Assembly: GCF_002300165.1 (NCBI RefSeq)
Contig: NZ_MLCE01000022.1
Location: 1-64,000 of the forward strand
Length of the DNA: 64,000 nucleotides
Origin: Streptomyces sp. Tue6028
GTDB taxonomy: Bacteria > Actinomycetota > Actinomycetes > Streptomycetales > Streptomycetaceae
Reading direction: 5' to 3'
Shown here: positions 8,310 through 16,657 of the stretch, piece by piece
Layout of the letters: every line of letters starts with the position of its first letter
How positions within the stretch are numbered: the stretch's first letter is position 1
Translations under genes and position numbers: made by a program
Notes under the pieces: generated by a model
Told to the model about the DNA's origin: nothing
Seen by the model: only the letters and a program-made list of their open reading frames with translations
Databases searched by the model: none

Positions 8310-9536
8310 TTACTTGTCGTCCTCGCTGTCGATGCCCAGGCCCGGGAGGAGGCCCGGGAGGAGCGGGGGCAGGGTGACGTCCGGCTCGCTCGCCGGGGTG
8401 CTCCTGCTGCCGGACGGTGAGGAACTGGCGGTGTCCTTGGGCGGGTCCAGGAGTCCGCCCGTGCTGCCGCCGATGAGGCCGTCACTGCTGCTGTCCGAGC
8501 TGGACGGCTTCGGCTTGCCGCTGCTGTGACCGCCGGCCGAGGAGCCGCTGGTGGCGGTGCTGGGCGCCGGAGCGTCCGTCCCGGACGAGGCGGTGGCCTC
8601 CTCGCTCCTGCCGCGGTGCCGGCCGGTGCCCTCCGGAGAGGGTGTCGGGGGCAGCAACGAGCGCAGCGGGCCGACCTCTTCGTCTATGGCGTCGAAGACC
8701 GACGAGACCTGGTCACTGACGTCGCCGAGCTGCACGGGCAGCCGGTCGCGCAGTGCGCCCCAGGCTTCACGATGCGACTGGGAGAAGGCGGACAGGGCCT
8801 GGATGGGGCCCAGTGAGCCGTCCCTCGCGTACGCCTCGTGCAGCAGACGGTGGCCTTCCGCGGCGTCGTGCTGCATGCCCGACAGGGCACGGCGGACCTC
8901 GCCCAGGGACTCGTGGTCGAGTTGGCCCGAGCGGTCCCGCTCCATCAGCCGCCGCGCCTCGCTCAGCCGGGTCGAGGCCTGGTCGAGGTAGAGCTCACCG
9001 CGGTCGCTGTCGCCGTGGGCCAGGCCCAGCTTGATGTCCTCCATGCCTCGCTTGAGCCCGTAGAGCGAGTCTCCGGGGAGGGCGTCGGAGCTGGCGGCGG
9101 CCACGCCGCCGAAGGCTCCCGCGGCCACACCGACGGTGAGCCCGCCCGCGGCCAACCCCTTCGACAGCCGGGACCGCGGTCGCAATTTGCCCAGCCCGCT
9201 CGCCCGGTGCGCGCCCTTGGCCCGGTGGGTCCGCTGCTCGGGCACCGCGGATTCGCGGCCCTCGCCCCTGGCAGTGCCCTCCAGCAGCATGGCCTCCATC
9301 GCGGCGACGAGCTGTGCTCGCTGCACGACTTTGACCTCGGGGTCCAGCTCCGGCTTGGGCAGCTCGCCGAGACCGGTGGCGAGGGCCAGGAGCAGGCCCT
9401 CCTCGGTCCGTTCCGCAGCAGCCGGGGACGGCGCCCATCCATCGGGCTGCTCGGCCGCCGGGCCCTGTTCGGACTGCTCCTCCAGAGCCTGGGCGAAGGC
9501 GTTCGCCCGCCGGTGTGCCGATACGTTCGCGATCAC
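8310..9536 (-). CDS. rsbN: RsbN, anti-sigma factor of BldN
   Basis: A 408-residue single-pass membrane protein that holds sigma-BldN inactive at the membrane. The N-terminal sigma-binding region begins VIANVSAHRRANAFAQALEE. A transmembrane segment follows the basic stretch RSRLSKGLAAGG (near residue 140). The exported part has a DUF5667-like domain (residues about 165-290), then a Ser/Gly/Pro-rich tail. GTG 9536 is the start because AGGAGG lies at 9545-9550, seven to eight bases upstream. The longer GTG at 9545 falls inside that ribosome-binding site. It lies directly downstream of bldN and has its own BldN-type promoter. Confidence 0.93.
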   Translation of the reverse strand: MIANVSAHRRANAFAQALEEQSEQGPAAEQPDGWAPSPAAAERTEEGLLLALATGLGELPKPELDPEVKVVQRAQLVAAMEAMLLEGTARGEGRESAVPEQRTHRAKGAHRASGLGKLRPRSRLSKGLAAGGLTVGVAAGAFGGVAAASSDALPGDSLYGLKRGMEDIKLGLAHGDSDRGELYLDQASTRLSEARRLMERDRSGQLDHESLGEVRRALSGMQHDAAEGHRLLHEAYARDGSLGPIQALSAFSQSHREAWGALRDRLPVQLGDVSDQVSSVFDAIDEEVGPLRSLLPPTPSPEGTGRHRGRSEEATASSGTDAPAPSTATSGSSAGGHSSGKPKPSSSDSSSDGLIGGSTGGLLDPPKDTASSSPSGSRSTPASEPDVTLPPLLPGLLPGLGIDSEDDK

Positions 9537-9666
9537 TGGCGGCACCTCCTCTCGTCATGACGGTCGACTCCCCAGGGGGTCCTGAGGGTTGCACTCCCTG
9601 ACCACATCCACACGATCGAGTGATCAGTGCTGGCCAAGGGGTGACCACAGGGAGCCTGTATCCCGC

Positions 9667-9695
9667 ACAACGAGCGTCGCGGCACTTGGGTTACG
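9667..9695 (-). promoter_or_regulatory. BldN-type promoter of rsbN
   Basis: Read on the minus strand, CGTAAC (9695-9690) is the -35 and CGTTGT (9672-9667) the -10, 17 bases apart. This is close to the published sigma-BldN recognition pattern (CGTAAC, CGTTGA). It implies a leader of about 120 bases and a feedback loop in which BldN makes its own antagonist. Confidence 0.75.
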
Positions 9696-9789
9696 GACGA
9701 CGGATGATCGGACCGCGAAGTCAACAGACTTTTACAGAAGGTGAGTTGATCGTCGCTGAACGTGTGGGATCACTATGGGTGGTACGGCT

Positions 9790-10560
9790 TCAGCGCGCGT
9801 CGTCCGGGAGCAGCCGGGCCAGGGTGCGGACGGCCCGGTACTGCAGGGTCTTGATGGCGCCCTCGTTCTTGCCCATCACCCGGGCGGTCTCGGCGACCGA
9901 GAGGCCCTGGAGGAAGCGGAGCGTCACGCACTCCTGCTGCTGCGGGTTGAGGCGCCGGACGGCGTCGAGCAACGCCGCGTTCGACAGGGACTCCAGGACG
10001 GAGTCCTCGGGGGAGCGCTCGACCTCGTTCGCGTCGAGCATCTCCCCGGTGGTCACCTCCAGCCGGAACCGGCTGGACTTGAAGTGGTCGGCGACCAGGT
10101 TGCGGGCGATCGTGACGAGCCAGGCGCCGAAGTCGCGGCCCTGCCAGGTGAAGGTGCCGATGCGCCTGAGGGCCCGCAGGAAGGTCTCGCTCGTCAGGTC
10201 CTCGGCGGTCGCCTTCCCGCCCACCCGGTAGTAGATGTAGCGGTACACGGTGTCGCTGTACTGGTCGTAGAGCCGTCCGAACGCGTCGGCCTCGCCGGCC
10301 TGGGCGCGCTCCACGAGGTCCATCATCCTGGCGCTGTCACTGTCCGCGGCCGGGCGGCGTGCGGTGGTGGCCGAGCTCGAGCGGCCCCGTCTGCCGACCG
10401 CCGCGTTGCCGTCGGCCAGGGCGTAGCAGGGACCGACGGGCGCGGGGGCGGCGAGGGCGGGTACGGCGTACGCGGTGGGGACGAAGCCGCGAAGACGGTC
10501 CAGGACCGTTGCGCGCAGCGTAGCCAGGCCCGAGGCGTCAACCCCGACGTGTGAGTACAC
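9790..10560 (-). CDS. bldN: Pro-BldN, developmental ECF sigma factor
   Basis: This 256-residue ECF sigma factor drives aerial hyphae genes such as chaplins, rodlins and bldM in Streptomyces. It keeps the unusual N-terminal pro-sequence (about residues 1-77), which is removed by proteolysis in studied species. Sigma region 2 begins near ARMMDLVERAQAGEADAFGR and contains YSDTVYRYIYYRV. Region 4 carries LNPQQQECVTLRFLQGLSV with an HTH after it. GTG 10560 has GGGAG upstream. The upstream gap is unusually AT-rich at 10655-10750, where its own promoter probably lies. rsbN lies 253 bases downstream on the same strand. Confidence 0.95.
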   Translation of the reverse strand: MYSHVGVDASGLATLRATVLDRLRGFVPTAYAVPALAAPAPVGPCYALADGNAAVGRRGRSSSATTARRPAADSDSARMMDLVERAQAGEADAFGRLYDQYSDTVYRYIYYRVGGKATAEDLTSETFLRALRRIGTFTWQGRDFGAWLVTIARNLVADHFKSSRFRLEVTTGEMLDANEVERSPEDSVLESLSNAALLDAVRRLNPQQQECVTLRFLQGLSVAETARVMGKNEGAIKTLQYRAVRTLARLLPDDAR

Positions 10561-10954
10561 GGGACTCCCAGAGGCAGAGCTTCCATCACGTGCAGTGCGG
10601 GACCGTTCACCCGTCGTAGCGACGGAGGGGTACCGGTTTGCGTCTGAGGAGAATAACGCTTCGTACAGGCAGCGCTACACCCAGTTGCTAAAATCATCGA
10701 TTACGTCGCTTCTGTTACCGATCGACGCCTTTTCAAGTGCCGGTTGGTGAACAGTTGTTGATCGGATCAGTCCGTGTTCCGTCTGAGTGCGGGGCGTGTT
10801 GTGGCCGTCTCGCGGCAAGGGGACTGGCGGCGGGGCTGTGCGGGTAGAACCCGCTGATTTGGGCGTGGCCCGGTGGCCGGACCGGGCGGTTCGCGCCCTT
10901 TCCGCCCCTTGCCCGTCCCGTACTCCTGGGGGCTCAGCCCCTAGACCCCCGGTC

Positions 10955-10991
10955 GGCCTGACGGCCTCGTCCTCAAGCGCCGGACGGGCTG
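10955..10991. repeat. Streptomycete interspersed palindromic repeat, copy a
   Basis: It contains the core CCTCGTCCTCAAGCGCCGGA followed by CGGGCTGG. The same core recurs at 11084-11122. This sequence is very common in intergenic DNA of streptomycetes. Confidence 0.7.
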
Positions 10992-11083
10992 GAACTCCTG
11001 CGCGTCAGGCCGGGGAGAAAGGTGCGCGGCGCTCGGCGGATCGGGAGGGCTGGGGGTGCGGGCTTCGGCCCCGCGGCCCGGAT

Positions 11084-11122
11084 CGGCCTGGACGGCCTCG
11101 TCCTCAAGCGCCGGACGGGCTG
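11084..11122. repeat. Streptomycete interspersed palindromic repeat, copy b
   Basis: A second copy of the CCTCGTCCTCAAGCGCCGGA element, about 130 bases from copy a. Its right end runs straight into the 25-bp tandem array, which looks like an amplification of that end. Confidence 0.7.
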
Positions 11123-11286
11123 AGACTCTCCGGTGTCGGACGGGCTGAGACTCTCCGGCGTCGGACGGGCTGAGACTCTCCGGCGTCGGACGGGCCGGGG
11201 CTCCCCGGCGTCGGACGGGCCGGGGCTCTCCGGTGTCGGACGGGCCGGGGCTCTCGGGTGTCGGACGGGCCGGGGCTCTCCGGCGT
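11112..11286. repeat. 25-bp tandem array, seven units
   Basis: Units start at 11112, 11137, 11162, 11187, 11212, 11237 and 11262, an exact 25-base period. Each begins CGGACGGGC. The first three continue CTGAGACTCTC and the last four CGGGGCTCTC or CTCCC variants, so two sub-blocks have diverged separately. There are no unique spacers, so this is not a CRISPR. Confidence 0.9.
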
Positions 11287-11376
11287 TTCCGCCGGACGGC
11301 CCCGGAGTTCGCGGGGGTGTACGGGAAACGCGGCCGGCCCCGGCCTGGCGGGCCGGGGCTGTGGCGTCGGGGTGGG

Positions 11377-12324
11377 TCAGCGGCGGCGGCGGTGGAGGGC
11401 GATGGCGGCCGCGGTGCCGCCGGCCACCGCGCCGACTCCGGCCGCGGCGGGGATGCCGACCTTGGCGGCCTTGCGGGCGGTGCGGTAGTCGCGCAGGCGC
11501 CATTCGGAGTCCCGGGCGTGCCGGCGCAGCTTGGTGTCGGGGTTGATGGCGTAGGGGTGCCCGACCAGCGACAGCATGGGGATGTCGTTGTGGGAGTCGC
11601 TGTACGCGGCGCAGCGGGAGAGGTCCAGGCCCTCCGCCGAGGCCAGCGCGCGGACCGCCTCCGCCTTCGCCGGGCCGTGCAGCGGCTCGCCGACCAGCTT
11701 GCCGGTGTAGACGCCGTCGACGGATTCCGCGACGGTGCCGAGGGCGCCGGTCAGGCCGAGGCGGCGGGCGATCACCGTGGCGATCTCCACCGGCGCGGCC
11801 GTGACCAGCCACACCTTCTGGCCCGCGTCGAGGTGCGCCTGGGCGAGGGCGCGGGTGCCGGGCCAGATCCGCTCGGCCATGTACTCGTCGTAGATCTCCT
11901 CGCCGATCGACATCAGTTCGGAGACGCGGTGTCCCTTGACGATCGACAGCGCGGAGTCGCGCGCGTCCTGCATGTGCTCGGGGTCCTCGACGCCGGCGAG
12001 CCTGAACCACGCCTGCTGCCAGGCGAATCGGACGAGGTCGCGTGTCTCGAAGAACCGCCGCTTGTACAGGCCCCGGCCGAAGTGGAAGAGGGCCGCGCCC
12101 TGCATCACGGTGTTGTCGAGGTCGAAGAACGCGGCGGCCCTGTCGTCGCCGAGGACCGGGAACTCCGGTTCCTCCGCGGCGGTGTCGGGTGCCGGTTCTT
12201 CCAGTTCCTGCGAGGACAGTTCCTGCGAGGACTTGCGCGCTGCCTCCGCAGAGGCCTCGCCTGCCAACACGCTCCGCGCCGTGGCGGAGCGCCTACGGGG
12301 AGTGAGCCATCCGAGAGCGGCCAT
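11377..12324 (-). CDS. HAD-IB (SerB-like) phosphatase
   Basis: A 315-residue protein with a disordered Ala/Glu/Ser-rich N-terminal part (residues 1-60), a HAD-IB phosphatase domain and a basic C-terminal hydrophobic tail ending HRRRR. Motif I is AAFFDLDNTVMQG (near residue 65), and the metal-binding motif near the C-terminus is YSDSHNDIPMLSLVG. It resembles the SerB1 group (mycobacterial Rv0505c), which also lies just before the glutaredoxin and hem genes. The substrate could be phosphoserine or another small phosphate. The C-terminal GIPAAAGVGAVAGGTAAAIAL may contact the membrane. Confidence 0.88.
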   Translation of the reverse strand: MAALGWLTPRRRSATARSVLAGEASAEAARKSSQELSSQELEEPAPDTAAEEPEFPVLGDDRAAAFFDLDNTVMQGAALFHFGRGLYKRRFFETRDLVRFAWQQAWFRLAGVEDPEHMQDARDSALSIVKGHRVSELMSIGEEIYDEYMAERIWPGTRALAQAHLDAGQKVWLVTAAPVEIATVIARRLGLTGALGTVAESVDGVYTGKLVGEPLHGPAKAEAVRALASAEGLDLSRCAAYSDSHNDIPMLSLVGHPYAINPDTKLRRHARDSEWRLRDYRTARKAAKVGIPAAAGVGAVAGGTAAAIALHRRRR

Positions 12325-12508
12325 GGCGTGAGCATAGCCAGTTTGTTCGGTGGTTCCGGAGTCGAGAGGATTCGGCGCTGTGAACTCTCCGCGACCGAGC
12401 CGTTAAAGAAGTGCTCCCATCGGTGCGCCGGAGCGGCTCCGCGGGTGTTCAGGGGAGGTTCCGCGGATGTGCCCGCCGAGGAGCCGTGTCGCCGTGCGCG
12501 GGGCGAGA

Positions 12509-12787
12509 ATGGCCGACATGAGTCCCATGTTTCGGCGCAAGGCCTCCCAGGAACGGCTCGTCACACTGATCCGGAAGCCCGGCTGTCATCTGTGTGATGA
12601 CGCACAGCAGGTGGTCGAGAAGGTCTGCGGTGATCTCGGCGTGCCCTGGGAGCAGAAGGACATCACCGAGGACGAGGCACTGCACCGCGAGTACTGGGAA
12701 CAGATCCCGGTGGTGCTGGTGGACGGCGCGCAGCACACGTTCTGGCGGGTGGACGAGGAACGTCTGCGCAAAGCCCTCACACGGTGA
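12509..12787 (+). CDS. Glutaredoxin-like thiol protein
   Basis: This 92-residue thioredoxin-fold protein has the redox motif KPGCHLCDDAQ (CxxC) near residue 28 and the cis-proline region EQIPVVLVDG. It would act in cytoplasmic thiol-disulfide exchange. ATG 12509 is used; ATG 12518 would drop three residues and is equally possible because neither has a strong ribosome-binding site. It sits between the SerB-like phosphatase (divergent) and rex. The same neighbour (Rv0508) precedes hemA in mycobacteria. Confidence 0.85.
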   Translation: MADMSPMFRRKASQERLVTLIRKPGCHLCDDAQQVVEKVCGDLGVPWEQKDITEDEALHREYWEQIPVVLVDGAQHTFWRVDEERLRKALTR

Positions 12788-12983
12788 ATTCACCCGGCGG
12801 ACCCCGTGCGGGAACGCCGGTGCCGCCCCGCCGTGACCTCGATGTGACCTGACTGGGTAGTCCAAGTGGTCCGGAAAGTCGCCTAGGATCGACGGCGATT
12901 GGTCTCGGGGGCGGGATGCGTTGAGGAGAGTGTGCGGTTTTGCCCCCTTCAGGTGCCGAACGAAGATGCGTGTGCGCCGGTTC

Positions 12984-13020
12984 CATACGTATGCGCCGGG
13001 CGCGCGTGACCCCGGTCACG
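12984..13020. promoter_or_regulatory. Two palindromes upstream of the rex promoter
   Basis: CATACGTATG (12984-12993) is a perfect 10-bp palindrome. CGTGAC-CCCG-GTCACG (13005-13020) has perfect 6-bp arms. Both lie 27-63 bases before the Rex operator, a position typical of an additional regulator. No binding protein is known to me. Confidence 0.4.
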
Positions 13021-13046
13021 TTGGCCGGGCAAATCGGACACCATCT

Positions 13047-13075
13047 TTGTGCACGCGTTCACAAAGACATAGCCT
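13047..13075 (+). promoter_or_regulatory. Rex operator (ROP) and rex-hem promoter
   Basis: TTGTGCACGCGTTCACAA at 13047-13064 matches the streptomycete Rex operator pattern (TGTGAACnnnTTCACA-like). Its left end TTGTGC can serve as a -35, with TAGCCT at 13070-13075 as the -10, 17 bases apart. Rex bound here would block RNA polymerase, so rex should repress itself and hemACD when NADH is low. Confidence 0.9.
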
Positions 13076-13140
13076 GCATTCGACGGGGCGGTCTAGGTAC
13101 GTGTGACCGCCTGCAGCCCCGCTCTACCCGCAGGAGCACC

Positions 13141-13899
13141 GTGGCAACTGGCCGAACTCACCGACCGGCGACCCGCAGCCGAGGGATTCCCGAGGCCACC
13201 GTCGCCAGGCTTCCGCTGTACCTCCGAGCCCTCACCGCACTGTCGGAGCGCTCGGTCCCCACGGTCTCCTCCGAGGAGCTCGCGGCCGCGGCGGGGGTCA
13301 ACTCCGCGAAGCTGCGCAAGGACTTCTCGTACCTCGGCTCCTACGGGACCCGTGGCGTGGGGTACGACGTCGAGTATCTCGTCTACCAGATCTCCCGTGA
13401 GCTGGGCCTGACCCAGGACTGGCCGGTTGTGATCGTCGGTATCGGTAACCTCGGCGCGGCGCTGGCCAATTACGGAGGGTTCGCGTCCCGTGGCTTCCGG
13501 GTCGCCGCGCTGATCGACGCCGATCCCGAGATGGCCGGCAAGCAGGTCGCCGGGATCACCGTGCAGCACAGCGACGACCTCGAGAAGATCATCTCCGACA
13601 ACGGCGTCTCCATCGGCGTGATCACCACCCCGCCGGGCGTCGCCCAGCAGGTCTGCGAGCGCCTGGTCGCCGCCGGAGTCACCTCCATCCTGAACTTCGC
13701 ACCGACCGTCCTGTCCGTCCCGGACGGCGTCGACGTGCGCAAGGTCGACCTCTCCATCGAGCTGCAGATCCTGGCGTTCCACGAGCAGCGCAAGGCCGGC
13801 GAGGAAGCCGAGTCGCAGGCCGGTGCCGTGGCCGCGGCCCACCAGGACGACGACGAGAAGGGACCCGACGGGGACGTCCCCGCCGTGATGCCGGCATGA
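13141..13899 (+). CDS. rex: Redox-sensing transcriptional repressor Rex
   Basis: A 252-residue NADH-responsive repressor. Residues about 15-80 form the winged helix that binds DNA (VARLPLYLRALTALSER, then SAKLRKDFSYLGSYGTRGVG). The Rossmann domain has VVIVGIGNLGAALANYGGF, and the dimer-swapping helix ELQILAFHEQRK lies near the C-terminus. When the NADH/NAD+ ratio rises it leaves its operator. GTG 13141 follows CAGGAG by six bases. Its stop overlaps the hemA start by ATGA, so the operon couples redox state to tetrapyrrole synthesis. The acidic Ala/Gln/Asp tail is not conserved in the family. Confidence 0.96.
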   Translation: MATGRTHRPATRSRGIPEATVARLPLYLRALTALSERSVPTVSSEELAAAAGVNSAKLRKDFSYLGSYGTRGVGYDVEYLVYQISRELGLTQDWPVVIVGIGNLGAALANYGGFASRGFRVAALIDADPEMAGKQVAGITVQHSDDLEKIISDNGVSIGVITTPPGVAQQVCERLVAAGVTSILNFAPTVLSVPDGVDVRKVDLSIELQILAFHEQRKAGEEAESQAGAVAAAHQDDDEKGPDGDVPAVMPA

Positions 13900-15683
13900 G
13901 TCTCCTCGTCGTCGGGCTGAGCCACCGCAGCGCTCCGGTCAGCGTCCTCGAACGCGCCGCACTGTCCGCGGACGCGCAGGTCAAGCTGCTCCAGGACACC
14001 CTCGCCGCCGAACCGGCCGCCGAGGCCGCCGTGCTCGCCACCTGCAACCGCATCGAGCTGTACGCCGACGTGGACAAGTTCCACGCGGGCGTCGCCGAGC
14101 TGTCCCTGCTGCTCGCCCAGCACAGCGGGGTCGGCCTCGAGGAGCTCACCCCGTACCTGTACGTGCACTACGAGGACCGGGCGGTCCACCACCTCTTCTC
14201 GGTGGCGTGCGGCCTGGACTCGATGGTCGTGGGCGAGGGCCAGATCCTCGGCCAGATCAAGGACGCCCTGGCCACCGCGCAGGAGCTGCACACCGCCGGC
14301 CGTCTTCTGAACGACCTGTTCCAGCAGGCGCTGCGGGTCGGCAAGCGCGCACACTCCGAGACCGGCATCGACCGTGCGGGCCAGTCCCTGGTCACCTTCG
14401 GCCTGGAGCAGCTGTCCGCCGGTGCGGCGGTCGAGGCCTGGGCCAAGGGCAGGAAGGCCCTGGTCATCGGCGCGGGCTCGATGTCCTCGCTGGCCGCGGC
14501 CACCCTCGCGCGCGCCGGGGTCGGCGAGATCGTGATCGCCAACCGCACCTTCGACCGTGCCGAGCGCCTGGCCCGGATCCTCACCGACAGCGAGGACACG
14601 GACGTGTCGGCCCGCGCGGTACCGATGGAGTCGGTACCGGTCGAGCTGACACGTGCCGACATCGCCGTCTCCTGCACCGGCGCCACCGGGCTCGTCCTGA
14701 CGGCCGAGGCCGTCGCGGCGGCCGTGGAGGGCCGCACGGGACTGTCCGTGCCCGGTGCCGAGTCCGCCCGTACGCCGTCACCCGCGGCCCGCACCGCGCA
14801 GCCGGGCACCCCGCTCGCGCCGGCCGGCGTCGGCGCCGAGGAGGGCTGCCCCCTCGACCTGCCCGGAGTGCAGAGCACGGCCGGTTTCTCGGTGCTCGGC
14901 GAGGCGGCGGTGGCCGGCATGGCCGCGGCCGAGCTGGAGCAGCACGCGGCCTGGGTGGACAAGGGCGACGCGGCGGGCCGCGCGCAGCGTCCGGCCGCCG
15001 CCGGTACCGCCACGGTCCACGACGCGGGCGTGTCCACGCTGCTCGACCCGGAGAGCGAGGCCGACGCCATCGCCGCGCTGGTCTCCGCCGTCGCCACCGC
15101 GGGCCGCATCCCCGAGCGCCGCAGGCCCGAGCCCGTCGCCGAGGCCCCCCGGCCCGCGCCCGTGCTCGCGCTGCTGGACCTCGCGATGCCCCGCGACATC
15201 GACGCCGCCGTGCACCGGCTGCTCGGCGTGCGTCTCGTCGACATCGAGTCGCTGGCCGAGGCCTCCGCGGACGCGCCGATGGCCGCGGACGTCGACCAGG
15301 TGCGCAGGATCGTCTCCGACGAGGTGGCCGCCTTCGGCGCCGCCCAGCGGGCGGCGCACATCACGCCCACCGTGGTGGCCCTGCGAGCCATGGCCGCCGA
15401 CGTCGTCGCGAACGAGATCGCGCGGCTCGACGGCCGGCTGCCCGGCCTCGACGACAAGCAGCGCGGTGAGATCACGCAGGCCGTACGGCGCGTCGTCGAC
15501 AAGCTGCTGCACGCACCGACCGTGCGGGTCAAGCAGCTCGCGGCCGAGCCGGGCGGCGCCGGGTACGCGGACGCGCTGCGGACCCTGTTCGACCTGGACC
15601 CCGAGACGGTCGCCGCCGTCTCGCGGGCCGACGACGAACCCAAGAACGAGAACGAGAACGCCAGGAACCGAGGGCGAGCATGA
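13896..15683 (+). CDS. hemA: Glutamyl-tRNA reductase
   Basis: HemA reduces glutamyl-tRNA to glutamate-1-semialdehyde with NADPH, the first step of tetrapyrrole synthesis. The catalytic cysteine is in LATCNRIELYAD (near residue 50), GEGQILGQIK follows, and the NADPH fold has ALVIGAGSMSSLAAATLA. The dimerisation helices are at the C-terminus. At 595 residues it is about 150 longer than usual: an Ala/Pro/Glu-rich segment (residues about 270-420) interrupts the NADPH domain between CTGATGLVLTAEAV and PVLALLDLAMPRDID. It starts inside the rex stop and ends inside the hemC start. Confidence 0.95.
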   Translation: MSLLVVGLSHRSAPVSVLERAALSADAQVKLLQDTLAAEPAAEAAVLATCNRIELYADVDKFHAGVAELSLLLAQHSGVGLEELTPYLYVHYEDRAVHHLFSVACGLDSMVVGEGQILGQIKDALATAQELHTAGRLLNDLFQQALRVGKRAHSETGIDRAGQSLVTFGLEQLSAGAAVEAWAKGRKALVIGAGSMSSLAAATLARAGVGEIVIANRTFDRAERLARILTDSEDTDVSARAVPMESVPVELTRADIAVSCTGATGLVLTAEAVAAAVEGRTGLSVPGAESARTPSPAARTAQPGTPLAPAGVGAEEGCPLDLPGVQSTAGFSVLGEAAVAGMAAAELEQHAAWVDKGDAAGRAQRPAAAGTATVHDAGVSTLLDPESEADAIAALVSAVATAGRIPERRRPEPVAEAPRPAPVLALLDLAMPRDIDAAVHRLLGVRLVDIESLAEASADAPMAADVDQVRRIVSDEVAAFGAAQRAAHITPTVVALRAMAADVVANEIARLDGRLPGLDDKQRGEITQAVRRVVDKLLHAPTVRVKQLAAEPGGAGYADALRTLFDLDPETVAAVSRADDEPKNENENARNRGRA

Positions 15684-16657
15684 GTGAGCCGCGAACCTAC
15701 CGAGAAGGTGCGCTGAGGCTGGGGACCAGGCGCAGCAAACTCGCCATGGCCCAGTCCGGGCAGGTGGCGGACGCCGTCAGCCGGGTGACCGGGCGCCCCG
15801 TCGAGCTGGTCGAGATCACGACGTACGGCGACACCTCGCGCGAGCATCTCGCGCAGATCGGCGGCACCGGGGTCTTCGTGACCGCGCTGCGCGAGGCACT
15901 GGTGCGTGGTGACGTCGACTTCGCCGTGCACTCCCTCAAGGACCTGCCGACCGCGCAGCCCGACGACCTGTCGCTGGCCGCCGTGCCGCTGCGCGAGGAC
16001 CCGCGCGACGTGCTGGTCGCCCGTGACGGTCTCACCTTCACCGAACTTCCCGAGGGCGCGCGCATCGGCACCGGTTCGCCGCGCCGCATGGCCCAGCTGA
16101 ACTCGTACGCGCGCAATCACGGGATGACGATCGAGACGGTCGCCATCCGCGGGAACGTCGACACCCGCATCGGGTACGTGCGCAGCGGGGAACTCGACGC
16201 CGTCGTGCTCGCCGCCGCCGGACTCAACCGGATCGGCCGTAGCGACGAGGTCACCGACTTCCTGTCGGTCGACACTGTTTTGCCCGCCCCCGGCCAGGGG
16301 GCACTGGCGATCGAGTGCGCCGCGGACAACGCGGACCTCGTCGCAGCGCTCGGAGAGCTCGACGACCCGTTCACCCGGGCCGCCGTGACCGCCGAGCGGT
16401 CCCTGCTTGCCGCCCTGGAGGCCGGCTGCAGCGCACCCGTGGGCGCGCTCGCCGACCTGCTGGCCGACGGGCAGATTGTCAAGGAGATGCGCCTGCGCGG
16501 CGTCGTCGGCACGACCGACGGCTCGACGCTGGTGCAGCTGTCCACCACCGGTCCCGTGCCCGAGACACATGACCAAGCGATTGCGCTCGGCCGTGAACTC
16601 GCCGCCGAGATGCTTGCCAAGGGCGCGGCCGGTCTGATGGGGGAGCGAGCACTTTGA
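15680..16657 (+). CDS. hemC: Hydroxymethylbilane synthase
   Basis: This 325-residue enzyme links four porphobilinogens into hydroxymethylbilane. It begins its core with RLGTRRSKLAMAQSG, contains HSLKDLPTAQPDDL (the catalytic Asp region is in this neighbourhood) and carries the dipyrromethane cofactor cysteine in EAGCSAPVGAL. It overlaps hemA and hemD by four bases each (ATGA and TTGA), so translation is coupled along the operon. Confidence 0.96.
   Translation: MSEPRTYREGALRLGTRRSKLAMAQSGQVADAVSRVTGRPVELVEITTYGDTSREHLAQIGGTGVFVTALREALVRGDVDFAVHSLKDLPTAQPDDLSLAAVPLREDPRDVLVARDGLTFTELPEGARIGTGSPRRMAQLNSYARNHGMTIETVAIRGNVDTRIGYVRSGELDAVVLAAAGLNRIGRSDEVTDFLSVDTVLPAPGQGALAIECAADNADLVAALGELDDPFTRAAVTAERSLLAALEAGCSAPVGALADLLADGQIVKEMRLRGVVGTTDGSTLVQLSTTGPVPETHDQAIALGRELAAEMLAKGAAGLMGERAL

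Larger units (their letters stand above)
10561..11376. other. Intergenic region upstream of bldN with repeats
   Basis: No convincing gene is seen in 816 bases. The bldN-proximal part (10620-10760) is AT-rich for this genome and should hold the bldN promoter and its control sites. The distal part (10950-11290) holds two copies of a common streptomycete interspersed repeat and a 25-bp tandem array. Confidence 0.6.
12788..13140. other. Regulatory gap upstream of rex
   Basis: No gene is seen in 353 bases. It contains two palindromes at 12984-13020 and the Rex operator and promoter at 13047-13075. The 5' leader of the rex-hem transcript occupies the last 60 bases. Confidence 0.6.

Noticed and set aside
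11112..11286. CRISPR-like repeat array
   Set aside because: Units abut with no unique spacers and no cas genes are present.
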